Source: Plantago major
Taxonomy: Eukaryota > Streptophyta > Magnoliopsida > Lamiales > Plantaginaceae
DNA: 64,000 bases
Reading direction: 5' to 3'
Assembly (NCBI GenBank): GCA_026545765.1
Contig: CM048842.1
Location: 25,954,667-26,018,666, forward strand
Positions 1-10,832 of this stretch are shown one piece after another. The notes under the pieces were generated by a model. That model had not been told where the DNA came from and ran no database searches. It saw only the letters and a list, made by a program, of their open reading frames with translations. A program made the translations under genes and the position numbers. Each line of letters begins with the position of its first letter. The stretch's first letter is position 1.

Positions 1-1245
1 TGCAGACTAACTAGAAGACAAATTTAAACTTAACGAGATTAATATGAATGAGGAGAATTATGGTGTGGTGACAGAAGACAAGCTAGCTAACAGGAAACAT
101 GAAATTGTAACGATGACGATTTACTCAAGTTGTCACTTACATGGTTCTAGAAAAAAGATAGCATTAGTGGAGGTGTCAATTCCACTAAGCTACAGTTAAT
201 TAAGCTAATCCAGATATTATTGTTCGCAACTAACTGATAGATAAAGTAAGACGAAAACGTTGTGTTGTAAATGTACAAATGCTTAATCTAACAGTGATTT
301 TGACGTAAAGCACAACAAACAGAATATTGAATACGCAATTAACCTAAAAAGCTCAAAGTAAATCTCATCTTATGTATATAATCACAAGAACCCTAACTAG
401 CATGCATTGAATCTGTCACCACCCCATAATCAGGGTATTTTGCTACTCATGACATGTGAAGAAATAATCAATATCGTAATTAAACAAGCAATAAACATAA
501 TCCAATACTTAAAATCAAAGATTCGAACGGCGATAAAATTGTTACGCTTCGTGTCACAAACCCTAGGTAGAATTGAGAACCTGAATCGAATCGATGCAAA
601 GAGTATGTAGATAACGCTCCCAATCAATTGACAATCATCGTATTACAAGAAGAAATCGGTTCAATTACCTAGATAGGTAATTGCCTTGGAAATTAGGTCT
701 AGGTTGAGAGAAAAGTATGAAAACTTGACAATATATGATAATCAAACTAATTGTGTCCTGTTCTAACTAATAGAAAGTAGAAAACACAAGTCTGAACGAA
801 TTAGGAGAACAAATCGCTGAGATCGGCCAAACGGAGCAACTGGCGGACGCCAATTTGCAAATCAAGGCGCCAAGAAGAAAGACTAGCGACGCCTTGGCCG
901 TTAGCTTAATCAATGAATCAAGATGCTGGCGTCAAGAATCAAGCGTCGCCGATTCTTCTGGAATGCCGCTTTGCCTTTTGACTCCTTTTGACTCCAATTC
1001 TTGGCATTTTGGCCTTCCCGCTCCACTTATAGCATCCATACGAGACATCGAAACTCCATATCTTGTTGATGTACGTAAAATAAACCATTTCGCCTTCAAT
1101 TAGCGCGGTTTAGCCAAATACCTACAAAACACACAAAGAACAAAAACAAGTAAAAATAGTCTAGGAAAACTAATAAAACTAAACTTAAGGATAGCGAAAA
1201 GACGGTAAAAAAGACCAGATGAGACTTTGTAAAACCGACTCATCA
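1..1245 (-). repeat. 3' LTR of element E (cut by window start)
   Basis: Aligns by eye with the A-family LTRs at 23519-24967 and 28309-29698, starting about 230 bases into them. It ends on the plus strand with CGACTCATCA, so the LTR begins TGATGAGTCGG on the minus strand. The part at 830-1000 has short ctggcg/cgccag palindromic motifs like the other members of the group. Coding capacity is nil and the short ORFs here are chance. Confidence 0.85.
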
Positions 1246-2998
1246 AACTCCCCAAACCGAACCCTTGCTTGTCCTCAAGCAACAGACTCTCTAAAAAAAT
1301 TAGAAAAAGAAAATCACATAGACAAAAAAGTAAAGTCTAGCACCCAAGCTACCGAGTCTACGATTCCAAATAATAAGCCTGAAAAATCAAGAGGTTTGAC
1401 GTCACATTGACATTCACAGAATCACATGCTCAAGTCCAAAAAGTTCATTTCCCTGGTAAATAGAACTTAAGTCTAACCCGGTAGTCCCTCACAAGTGGAT
1501 CCTATGCAACTAATCTCTCACACTCCTGGAAGTGTCCAGTAGCGGTAATCACTCAAGAATATAAAGAGAAAAGGAAGGTGAGTTACGTCACAAAATTGCC
1601 TAAAATACCTCATGCATTGTACTCAAACAGTTAAGTCAGAAGGGACTTTTATCACAGTTCTATAATCAATCAACAGTAGAATTATGAAAAGGCAATCGTT
1701 CTCTCTCTTTTTTCAATTTTTTATTTTTTTGCATACTCCTTTTTTTCAGTCTTATATATGACCCATACTTTTGTGCGTGCTGGTTTGGTATACATGCCAT
1801 CAACCCTCACGGACATATGGATTTTTAGGACGACGCCGGTGTGTACGTAGTATTTGAAACATGCCCAACATGACTAACGGTGGCACAAGTGCCATATATA
1901 CATTCCGAGACTTATTGTAATATTTTTTTGAGAGAACAAAAGCCAAACACAGTCATTAACAACATATACAGTACACATAAACCTCCTCCCCAAACCCGTT
2001 CTTGGAACCGGTTTGGCATAAGCAAATAAAAATGGAGAACATGTCGTTCGTCATACTTAACTTACATAGAGTACATCTGAGAATGATGAGGCGCATACAA
2101 GGGAATTTGCACTTGCCGAGAATCACACAAGAACAAAATTGCCGGTATAAATTTTTCATTTTTTCATCAACTACTAAGCATGCTCAGAGGCTGTTGGACT
2201 ACAGAATTAGAACAGACTTTCTATTTACAGGAGAAACGAACTTAGGGAACTTAAAACATGCAAACTACTAATAGTCAAGGATCAATCAAAACTCAAGCAT
2301 TTGGCAGGTTTAGTACATGCAATAGATGCTCGACTTGGGAGTAAGACTTAGACTCGACATAACAGACAGACTCGAATAAAAAATACAGAAATAAACACAC
2401 CCAAAAACATGCAAGTAAGAAGCCTAAAGCATATCAAACTCGAAACACCCCTCCCCAAACCTGAACTCGTGCTCGTCCTCGAGCGAACGAGTGAAAAGAG
2501 AAAAGTAAAGAGTTGATATGAGGAGGCTTCCCTGATTGAAGATTTCCAAGATGTGTAGACGACTGAAAAGAGGGACTTGAGATTCAAGTAGAATGTTAGA
2601 TAGAAAAAACGAGCTAGTGGACGAGAAAGAACGCAAAAAAAGGGCAAAAATAGGAAAAGAGGAGACTCGCGACGCCAAGGTGTTGATTGGCGACTGGCGA
2701 CGCCAGTCTCCCGCCATGATTACAAAGAGAATCATGGCGATGCCATTGAAGTAATGGCGTTAGCGATTACACGCTGGCGCCAAATGCAATTTTCAAGCAC
2801 TTGGTTTTCGCGAAACTCAATCCGAGGTCATTTTTTGCCTTGCTAATCGACAATTAGCATCGCAAAATCACCAGGAACTAGGAAAAATAAACTTTTGCAC
2901 AATTTTTGGGTACTTTTAAGTCAACTAACTCAACTAAGACCGAAAGAAGACAACGGAAAACAATAAAGAAAAACAAAAGCTAAACTAACCTACTTACC
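1246..2998 (-). other. 3' noncoding region of element E, with polypurine tract
   Basis: No credible gene. Read on the minus strand, the tract GGTTTGGGGAGTT abuts the 3' LTR at 1246-1258 and is the likely plus-strand primer. Related purine-rich motifs recur at about 1984-1996 and 2449-2461. The first and third are followed on the plus strand by a small inverted repeat (1265-1282 and 2471-2484). Long blocks (about 1760-1915 and 1985-2230) recur in A, B and C. From 2640 to 2780 there are short ctggcg-type repeats. Confidence 0.7.
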
Positions 2999-3155
2999 TC
3001 AACTCACCTGGCCAGAATTCATTTCAGCACAAAACCCTTCATCACCTTCTTCCGAATGCAAGTAGAAGTCTTCAATTTCTCCAGCAGAGTCAACAGATTC
3101 CACATATGACATGAATCATTGTCCGTTCACCTTGAATGTATCTCCGGTTCCCATG
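2999..3155 (-). pseudogene. Element E integrase C-terminal end (distal fragment)
   Basis: The last part of the E polyprotein, split from the rest by the solo LTR at 3156. On the minus strand it encodes the TFKVNGQ motif that ends the plant gypsy integrase C-terminal domain; B has the same motif followed by RLSH. In E the codon after GQ is TGA where B has an arginine codon, so a CGA-to-TGA change may have created a stop. Without that stop the frame would run to a TGA at 2999-3001. Bases 3151-3155 (CCATG) are one copy of the solo LTR target duplication. Confidence 0.7.
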
Positions 3156-4805
3156 TGTTGGTCCAGATAACGGCAAAGTAAAAGACTAGAGGGGGTGGGG
3201 GTGAATAGTCTTTTAAAACTTTTGTCGATAAAAACTATTTCTCAGATATCTGTGTAGATATCTGATACTTAGATTCAGAGTGCGGAAGACTTAAGATAGA
3301 TAAGTGCAGAAACAGTTAAAGTGTGTGTGTGTGTTGCTGAAATGTAAGTACAGAAAAGTAAATAACACAGCAAGTATAGTGGTATCTGGAGGTGGCGTAA
3401 TCCTCCAACTAATCCACTTCGGTCTTCCAAAGACCTAGAATTCACTAGAATAGATAATTGAGGTCACCTTACAAAAATCCTATTCTAAGATTCCTTAAAC
3501 AAATGGTTCCTAACCAAATGTTCCCCCTGAGTTGTTCCCCGGCTTTCACAGCCAAGTACTTCCTTGCATCGAAACCTTTTGAGCTATTCCTAGCTTCCCA
3601 AGCTAAGTACTTCCGTGCTCAATAACCTTGGATTTATTCCTTAGTTTCTCAAACTAAGTACTTCACATACTCCAAAGGATGGTGTTAGTTTTGGTTTGAG
3701 TTGTCGATGAGCTTCTTTATTAACTTTTCGTTAATCGATAGCTCTGTGAATCAAGTATACTTAATACACTTTTCAATGTATGGTATCTTGTTCTTTTATT
3801 GACCAAGTCTTAGATAAATGTTCAAGAGAATGAATCTCGGATACTTGATCTTTCAATTCAACTCTTTCACGAGATAGCGGTTTGTTTAGGATCAAGACAC
3901 TTAGAACTTCGATGTTACTCAAGATCAAGAGCTTTGGTCGCATGTAAAGCTTTGAGGATAAGTAATTTGCTTGAGATAGCGAGATATGTGTTGATGTAAG
4001 TTCTTGAGTTGTGTGTCTTCTCAAGTCGCCTAAGTGTTGATATTTATAGATGAATTTGAGTGCCGTTTGAATAGTATCCGTTGAAGCTTAAATCAAATTC
4101 AAACTATTGATATCTCGTATAATCTTTATGTGAGTTTGTCTTCTTCTTCAGAAGGTACCGTTGCTTTTGTTCAGACATCTCTGTCCGTGCATTTAATGCA
4201 TTGTACTATACTTTTTGTCCTGTAGTGCCAACAGAACTATGCTTTGTATCAGAGACTTAACTTTATCAGTTTTCTCTGAGTTTTAGCACGTCCTTACCTT
4301 TAACTTCAGATACCACTTTTATTGAAACAACTTTGTTTGCAATATATATTTCTTTATCAGAAATGTGGTTTAAAGCTCAAGGTATCTGAGTGTAGATATC
4401 TGTGGACACTTTCCTTGTTTTCCAGATGAACCTCTTGACTTCTCAGATATCTCTTGTGACATGATTTGTTTAGCAATCATTCGTGTCTTCAAGAAATCTG
4501 GCCAAGGTATCTGCAAAACTATTTCATTAATCTTGTGCAGTTTCTTCAAATCTTCAATGTCGTTGAACTTGTTTTGCTTGGATGTCTTCTTCTTGGTCTT
4601 CTCTTCATAAAATAAAAATTACATTTTGAGACCTAACATCCTATACAAGATTAGCTAGACTAACATACTTAGTGGGTTTCCTCTTTTACAATGTTCAAGT
4701 GAACCAAGAGTACTAATCACCTTTCTGAGACTAAGATAAGTCATCATGTTGCTGATCAAAATCTAAACAGATATTTCTAACAAAATATCTAACAATTTCC
4801 TAACA
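3156..4805 (-). repeat. Solo LTR of the G family (Sirevirus-like copia)
   Basis: A 1650-bp LTR starting TGTTGGTCCAG and ending CTAACA on the plus strand, nearly the same length and sequence as the 5' LTR of G at 47971-49619. It is flanked by the exact 5-bp direct repeat CCATG (3151-3155 and 4806-4810), so it is a true insertion that later lost its internal region by LTR-LTR recombination. A TATAAATA box on the minus strand lies at 4041-4048. It has a GT microsatellite near 3322-3334 and a G-rich tract near 3189-3202. It sits in the integrase C-terminal coding region of E. Confidence 0.95.
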
Positions 4806-4935
4806 CCATGTCTTGGAGTTCTACGGCTCCATGAGGAACCACCGAGACTATCTTGAAGGGTCCATCCCAACAGGTTCGAAGTTTACCTGGAAAGAATTTT
4901 AAACGTGAATTGAATAACAGAGCTTTCTTACCAGG
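4806..4935 (-). pseudogene. Element E integrase C-terminal domain (middle fragment)
   Basis: A 130-bp island of E between the solo LTR and element D. On the minus strand it encodes the chromodomain-like integrase C-terminal core with the motifs [19 protein letters not shown] and PHGAVEL. These match the fragment near 31360-31480 in element B closely. The right-hand continuation lies beyond D at 19283. The ends carry target duplication copies of both insertions: CCATG at 4806-4810 and CCAGG at 4931-4935. Confidence 0.85.
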
Positions 4936-5835
4936 TGTTGAGGGGTGACAACTCGAACACTGACTAAACTATTACAAGTAACCTAGTCTAAGATCCGCCT
5001 CCAACTTGTAGTTCGAAGCAGTACCTGTCCGAGCTAGAATACCTGAAAGGACTAAGTGGGGGGGGGGGGGGTTAGAAAGGGTTACCCGGATTGCATATGT
5101 CAATTCGGTAAGAGACTTTACTCAAGAAAGAGTTGGTAGCTCTCAATGTAATAGTTATGAGGAAGGTTAAAATACCAAGGAAATCTAGGGATTGTTACTT
5201 ACCTTAAGGTCTTTGACCTTGTGCTGTATTTATAGTTATCATATGCTTATGAGGTGACTCACAAGATGATGCCAAGTGTATGCCTCGGATTTGGACACCA
5301 ATGCTACCTTTGGGTTATGGCCCAATAGTGAACAGTAATCCAGTACTAATTAATGGGCTAGGGAGGGTAGTTTGGACCTGTCCCTCTGAGAGTACTGTTC
5401 TGCACGTTGGGTCCGTGTAACTCCTTCGGACAGATCCTTCTACTTGGTTGATCTGCCCTTAGGTAACTCAAGACGTCCGAGCCTAGAGTTACACGAAAGT
5501 ATCTCAGTGGTTCTGTTATATACGTTTGGTCTTAATGCAATGGTGGCGTCCGAGATTGTCTCGTCCGGTCCGTTTAGCATCCTAGGACTGACATTTTGTG
5601 GTACTTGGAAGGACCATGTGACCTTTTGTCAGGTTCGAAAGTCATTCACCTAGCTTGGTCGGACTTAGCTGAGCAGGTATGTTGACTTGTAAATACTAGT
5701 TGACCTGAGATGGTTTCCCTTATGTCGGACCATTTGAAGGTCGGACTAACACTGGATTAGCTATCTTAGCCTTGATGCGCTCTAGGACACGCTCTATGGC
5801 GCCCTTATCGGATTGGACACATGTCCGTATCAACA
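4936..5835 (-). repeat. 3' LTR of element D
   Basis: Starts TGTTGAGGGGTGACA and ends CGTATCAACA on the plus strand, so it has the usual TG..CA ends in either orientation. It pairs with 18385-19282. A run of about 14 G near 5057-5071 is longer than the run at the same place in the 5' LTR. A TATAAATA box on the minus strand lies at 5227-5234. Confidence 0.95.
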
Positions 5836-5853
5836 TATGTCCCCGTAGTTTCC
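5836..5853 (-). other. Polypurine tract of element D
   Basis: On the minus strand the bases just before the 3' LTR read GGAAACTACGGGGACATA, purine-rich and directly abutting the LTR TG end. The D-family fragment on the other strand has the matching tract at 50372-50389, which supports the assignment. Confidence 0.7.
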
Positions 5854-7086
5854 AAGTATCTTAGTAGAAGATAGTTGGTAACTATGAAAATAACAAGTGT
5901 GTTGTGGGGCGTGTCCGAATCGTTAACTGAAAAGGAAAAAATCCTTTTTGTGGGATCCGTCTTCCGTGTTCTTGGGAACTCCATATATCTCTCTCCCCCC
6001 GTTTCCTTCTACAGTCCGAGTTATGTAATAGCTCGGACTGTAGATGGAAAAGATATTTGTATCCGAGATATATAGATCCGAGTACGGTTAGGTTCCAAAG
6101 AAGCCCTTTGCGGAAGAGTGTAAAGGAAGCCATCCGTTGGGCCAGATATGTGGAAGGGTTCACTTGGGCTGATGAACAGTGGTTCAAAAGGCCCAATATG
6201 TCATCTATCCGAGCCACTGGAAAGGATCCCGAAGGAACCGATGCAACCGTTGGATTTGAGGAGATCAACGGTGGGGATAGAAACTCAAGTGATGCGACGT
6301 TTCTGGGGAGTACTGTCCTTGCGCCTTTTGTGAACCGGCGCAGCCATTGGATTAAAAAGATCAACGGTTGGGATTAGAATCCAGATGATGCGATGCTTCG
6401 GCATCCCCGATTGCTCCCTATAAATAGTTACCTCGAATACTCAGAGCGATTCTCAAGCGATCCGAGCAACTAAAACTCTCAAAATCTTATACTTTCCACC
6501 TCAGATCTGCACTCTCGGAGAGCTGGCAAGGCTTCTTCGTCCGACCAAACTGATCAAGTCAACTTTATCAAGCAAGTATACCCCGATTCTTCCTGAAATT
6601 TTTCTATGTTATGATATGCTTGCTTCATGCTTGTATGCTTTTCCCTTGGTCGATTACCTGCCTGTTGATTCCGTGGTTGTAAACGCTGCTAGTGGTAGAT
6701 TCCCGTAGTATACTTAGTTGGAATACTCTTCCAGTGTGCGGTATTGTATTAACTTCCTTCGCTGGTAACTTGTTGATTCGTCTTGTATATCATGTCCAAT
6801 GTAACCACAATTTGATAATGCATGCTTATTTGGTGATGTGTTGGTGCCGATTGGCACACAGTCTTTCGTAAGTTATCCCTGTTACCGTGCTGGGTAGGGT
6901 AGACAATAGTGCCGATGGCACGTCTCTGTGTGCCAAGTTTAGTGCCCCTAATTTTATGAGACTGTACTTCATGTAGAAAATCTAGTAAAATAGGACTTCC
7001 TCGGATCGCTTGACTTAATAAGATATCTAAGTGAACTCTCGGACAATCACAATCATCGTTTCTGATCCGTTTCCTTCTGCCCTAGG
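5854..7086 (+). promoter_or_regulatory. Promoter and 5' leader of the antisense gene of D, with candidate leader intron
   Basis: This stretch between the D 3' LTR and the antisense gene has no convincing ORF. A TATA box (CCCTATAAATAG, core 6419-6426, plus strand) is in place for a transcript starting near 6450. A candidate donor GTATAC lies near 6569. A strong acceptor with pyrimidine tract (ctgccctag) ends at 7085, one base before the ATG at 7087, suggesting a 5' leader intron of about 0.5 kb. The matching region of the D-family fragment at 49620-49840 retains a TATA box in the same antisense direction. All signals are by eye. Confidence 0.5.
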
Positions 7087-9902
7087 ATGTCCGGGAGAGA
7101 TAGTCAGAACAATCACGAGGCTCAAGGTTACGACGATGGAGTAAACTTGGGGACGGAGTCCGTGGATTTAACCACATCCGTAGGAGACTATCTGGTCATG
7201 GAGCTCGTGTCTTCCAGGGACTCTGACGCTGGACAAAGAGTCTGTGGTGCAGTAGAGACTCAGTCCGACGTGGAAGCAGGCCAGGGAGATGGTGCTAGGA
7301 CTAGGTCGCTAGTCCAATCTCGGACCATAGGTGGTGTTGGGGCGTCCGTTGGTTCGAATGACCCTCGGACTGAGCAGGGAGGCGAGAGTGGTCAGGAGGC
7401 GGATGCTGTAGAGATGTTTGAGGCTGGTGTAGAGGATCGAGTTATAGTGGAGAAAGGTCAGAGCAACCCAAGCACATCCGGGAGACCCGATGGTGGAGAA
7501 GAGGAGAAGGAAGATGGTGAAGAAGAAGAGGATGACGAGGAGGAAGAGGAAGAAGCTTTTCAAGCTGCCCGCCCACGAAGACGTGGTGGTCGTCGAATGG
7601 TGTTGCATCCTGGGGTGCCCGCTCAATCCACTCTTCCGCTGATTGAGGGTCGTGGGGCCAAGGCAGCGAAAATCAAATTCCGCTCAATCTGACCCCAGTG
7701 ATACCGGATGAATGCGGAGAATTGAATGCGGACGGGCTACTCGCTACTTGTCCGTCTAAAGTAAAACCTGAAGACATTCCTGAGTGGAGGCGGAAGTGGG
7801 AGATTCCGAAATCTATTGAAATTATGGTTCCAGAGCCCGGGCATGCCTTTTACAATCTGCCCACTGGATACATGTGTGTGCATGAAGCGGCCTTTGCTTG
7901 TGGGTGGAAGATCCCTGTTACGTCTGAGCTGAAGCACATCTTGAACCATATTGGTATAGGTCCGAGCCAGGTTATCCCAAAGTCTTTGGGTAACCTAATC
8001 TGTTTCGTTGTCTTTTGTAAAAAGAAGGGGCAGCCTGTGAATTTTGAGAACTTCAGGCAGCTCTTCAATGTTACTTTTAGTCCGAGGAATCCCTTTTTTT
8101 ATACTTTGGTAAATAGAAAACCCTACAACTTCATTTCCGACTCCATTTCGTCTCTGGGGTCGAAGTGGTGGGACAAATATATTTTTGTGCGGATGGCTTT
8201 GAAGCCCTGGATGTCCGCAAGGAGGCGAGAGCAGTGGGGACTGCCAAAAATTTTTTTAAGGGAGAGTATCCCGGACTGGCGCCCCCTTCCGAAGAATGTG
8301 GCTCCGTGGGTGGCGAAGATTCATAAGAAGAACGATCCACCTACGTATCCGTTCCACAGATTGATTTGTCACCATCGCCTACTTGTGCGGTGGACCGATG
8401 TCGTGGAAGTTGGGGGAAAGACCGACTTCAGTAAGGATCCTTAACTTAGGATTTATGCCTTCCTTTCTCTTGAATGCCTTGCCATGAATTTTCATTTCTG
8501 AGATTCCTGTTATTCTACCTTTATGTATCCGTGGCTGATTTGTTATGTAGCTCACTGGTTCGATTATATCATGTCAACACTCCGTGAGAAGAAGAGACAG
8601 CAGAGGGAGCAACAAGCCCTTGAGCTTGCTACTGGCCAAAGGGCCAAGATCATCAATACGTCCGTAGGTCTTCCTATGGCGGACCCAAAGAATGCAGCGG
8701 TGTCTGCGGCGGAGGAGGAGAGGTGGGAGAAAGCGGGTGAGGATCCGCAAGTCTTAGTGCTGCTCGACAAGAGCAAAGGCCCGGCAACTCGCAGCACCAC
8801 TACCCCCAAGCCACCAGCTTCTGCTGCATCCGCACCCCAGCGGGATGTGCTGATGGGAGACGCCATCACCTCGGGGAGGAAGAGGGGAGCAACCTCGGAT
8901 GCCTCCCTTCCAGCGAAGAGGCAGCTGCTGTCCGCTATTTTCCCATCCAACCAAGGTGCTCTCGTTAAGGAATATTAGTGGGCTCGCGGACTCCCTGAGG
9001 TCGAGCGGGTTGGAGAGCTCCATGAGCTGTACCAGAGGGTAAGTAACTCATTCATGTTTTTCTTGCCAAGTTCTCAGTATGATAGAAATATAACTTGTGT
9101 CTATACGGACTTCCTATACCTCGGATGCTTCGTCAAGGCTATGCAGTGGAAGGCTAGTGAGCGGGCCACCATTGAAGAGGACCTACATAAGGCCATGGCC
9201 ACATCCGCGGATGAGGTGGAGAAGGTGAGGCAGGTGGAGGCTCAACTAAAAGAAAAGGATACGCTTATCAATAAGTTGAAGGCTAGCTGGCAGGAGATAA
9301 AATCGGACTTGGACTGGCAGGAGAATTTTATCAGCAAGTCGATGAAGGCCTTCCTGGACTCGAAGGATCTGCTCCTCGAGGACCTCCAATTTGCCCGCCT
9401 TGAGGCTGCCCGAGACTTTATGATGTCGGACTCCTTCAAGTTTTTCATGGCGGACAAGTCCGATTCTTCCCGCTTGGATGGGTTTTCATCCGCAATCGGC
9501 CAGTTGCAGTCCAAGGGATTACTTCCGCAGATCATCGACTGGAAGGCGGAAGGATGCTAATGGAGTGGAGGTCCCAGTGGACAATGTGCCGGATGAACGG
9601 TTGGCCACGTGTGAATTTGCAGAGCTGGTCACTGAGGAAGGTGAGATTGACATCAGGAACGGCGGACCCTTTCTCCCGAAGTGTGTCTGGAGGCCCTTCG
9701 AAAGGTATGTTTCGTGCCTTTTGATAACTACAGGGCATTCCTAAAGAACTGGTACTTCATGCCTGCTCAGGTCGTTGACCATGATGTAAATTTCAACCTG
9801 TTCGGAATTGCTGAATCCCTCGTAGCTCGTGCCACTGCCAACCCGTCTTCCACCAATCCACCTACAGTCGAAGAAGTCGGTCCGAGCCAACCTGCCCCCT
9901 AG
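7087..9902 (+). pseudogene. Antisense ORF of D: putative 'gypsy-type transposon' protein gene, spliced-looking, decayed
   Basis: A multi-exon gene on the strand opposite D's gag-pol. The first part (7087-7692) is a serine/acidic region with a Glu/Asp run at about residues 138-156 and a basic patch (RPRRRGGRRM). A shift of frame near 7685 leads into a conserved domain (about 7698-8430) with VPEPGHAFYNLPTGY, EAAFACGWKIP and LNHIGIGPSQ, resembling the plant 'putative gypsy type transposon' family (Transposase_28-like, from memory). Candidate introns are 8431-8550 and 9039-9137, both GT-AG and frame-consistent. The exon between them has a TAG at 8976. A coiled-coil-like segment follows (9138-9560). 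The C-terminal part to 9902 lies in two further frames. Function unknown. Antisense genes of this kind are known in Tat-lineage elements. Confidence 0.75.
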
Positions 9903-10451
9903 TTAGGAGTCCGGGGTATGCCCCGTGAGAAGTCTGTAACATTTAGAATTGTGATCTTTTGATGGCACGGATTGTTGCCATGTACAATATTTACTCTCCT
10001 TCATTAGTAGTAACTATCTTCGGAACAATGCTTTTCGTGCTTTGAATTATTATTTGCTTTCCTCTTTATTTCCTTCGTTCCGTCGTTCATACGCTAAGTT
10101 ATCATAAATACACGTCTCTTACAAACACGGATCGCTCTGAATGACGTCTGATTGCAAGATAATCAAACTATTGTCTTTCTAATCCTTGGACCGTTCGTCT
10201 TTATTATACCAGATTGCTTTGTGGGGATGCGTAATCTTCTAGAAGGAGGAAGTTGAAGCAATGAAATTGTCATTATTACTGCCTCCCTTCATCTTTCGAG
10301 CCGTCGGATGATGGACATATGGCGTGATCGTAAATATTCTTCGCTACTATGAATAAGGGTATGGTAATTCTTCCTTTCTCATTGTTTTACCCCTCGTCAA
10401 CCTTTCCCTGTCTAGAACTCTCATTCTTTGAAAAAGCCAGATTTCTCCAGG
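9903..10451. other. Spacer between the two antisense ORFs of D
   Basis: AT-rich sequence after the end of the first antisense gene. No ORF with recognisable content and no clear terminator. It probably holds the 3' end of one antisense transcript and the leader of the next, but I see no strong TATA box. Confidence 0.4.
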
Positions 10452-10832
10452 ATGTCGGAATCTGCTCGAGAAAAATCAGTCCGAGCTAGGCAACTTCACC
10501 TCAATGTCTGTGCAGTGGTTATCAACCTGGGAAACCTCATTGTTGGAGACCCGGACAATCCCAAGTACGATTGCTGCCAGCATTGGGTAAATTGTGCTTG
10601 CGGGAACATGCACCCTCCGATTTATCCCGGTAAAGGGACTGCGGGCGACTCAATCATCCTTGATCCAGAAGGTGACCCCCCTCTATGTCCGGGAATAGCC
10701 AGGAAACGAGCCGAGGAAGAGAGAGAGCGGACACTGAAGATGATCCGTAGGAGGATCCGAATGCAACAGCAAGCTCGTCGGGTTCAAGGCGGTGGCCCAG
10801 AATCTCAAGGGTCAACCTCAGACCTCCACTGA
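10452..10832 (+). CDS. Second antisense ORF of D, unknown protein (127 aa)
   Basis: An uninterrupted plus-strand ORF starting at ATG 10452 (MSESAREK). It has a Cys/His-rich middle (CCQHWVNCACGNMHPP) that might bind a metal, then a strongly charged C-terminal stretch (KRAEEERERTLKMIRRRIR) likely to be helical, and a Ser/Gln/Gly tail. I do not recognise the family. It lies on the same strand as the first antisense gene and between D's integrase and that gene. It could be a separate gene, or a 3' exon group of the first. It may also be chance, but its compositional structure argues for coding. Confidence 0.45.
   Translation: MSESAREKSVRARQLHLNVCAVVINLGNLIVGDPDNPKYDCCQHWVNCACGNMHPPIYPGKGTAGDSIILDPEGDPPLCPGIARKRAEEERERTLKMIRRRIRMQQQARRVQGGGPESQGSTSDLH

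Noticed and set aside
855-1103. ORF of 82 codons in the E LTR
   Set aside because: It lies inside an LTR; the other copies of this LTR do not preserve it.
5882-6377. Overlapping ORFs of up to 160 codons on both strands near the D 3' LTR
   Set aside because: They lie in noncoding sequence just inside the polypurine tract, show no family motif, and the matching D-family copy at 49620-50389 does not keep them clearly open.
7698-7700. GTG start giving a separate 248-codon ORF
   Set aside because: It is a continuation of the upstream coding region after a frame change, not an independent start.
10428-10451. Upstream TTG start for the second antisense ORF of D
   Set aside because: Nuclear plant genes start at ATG, so I used the first ATG at 10452.
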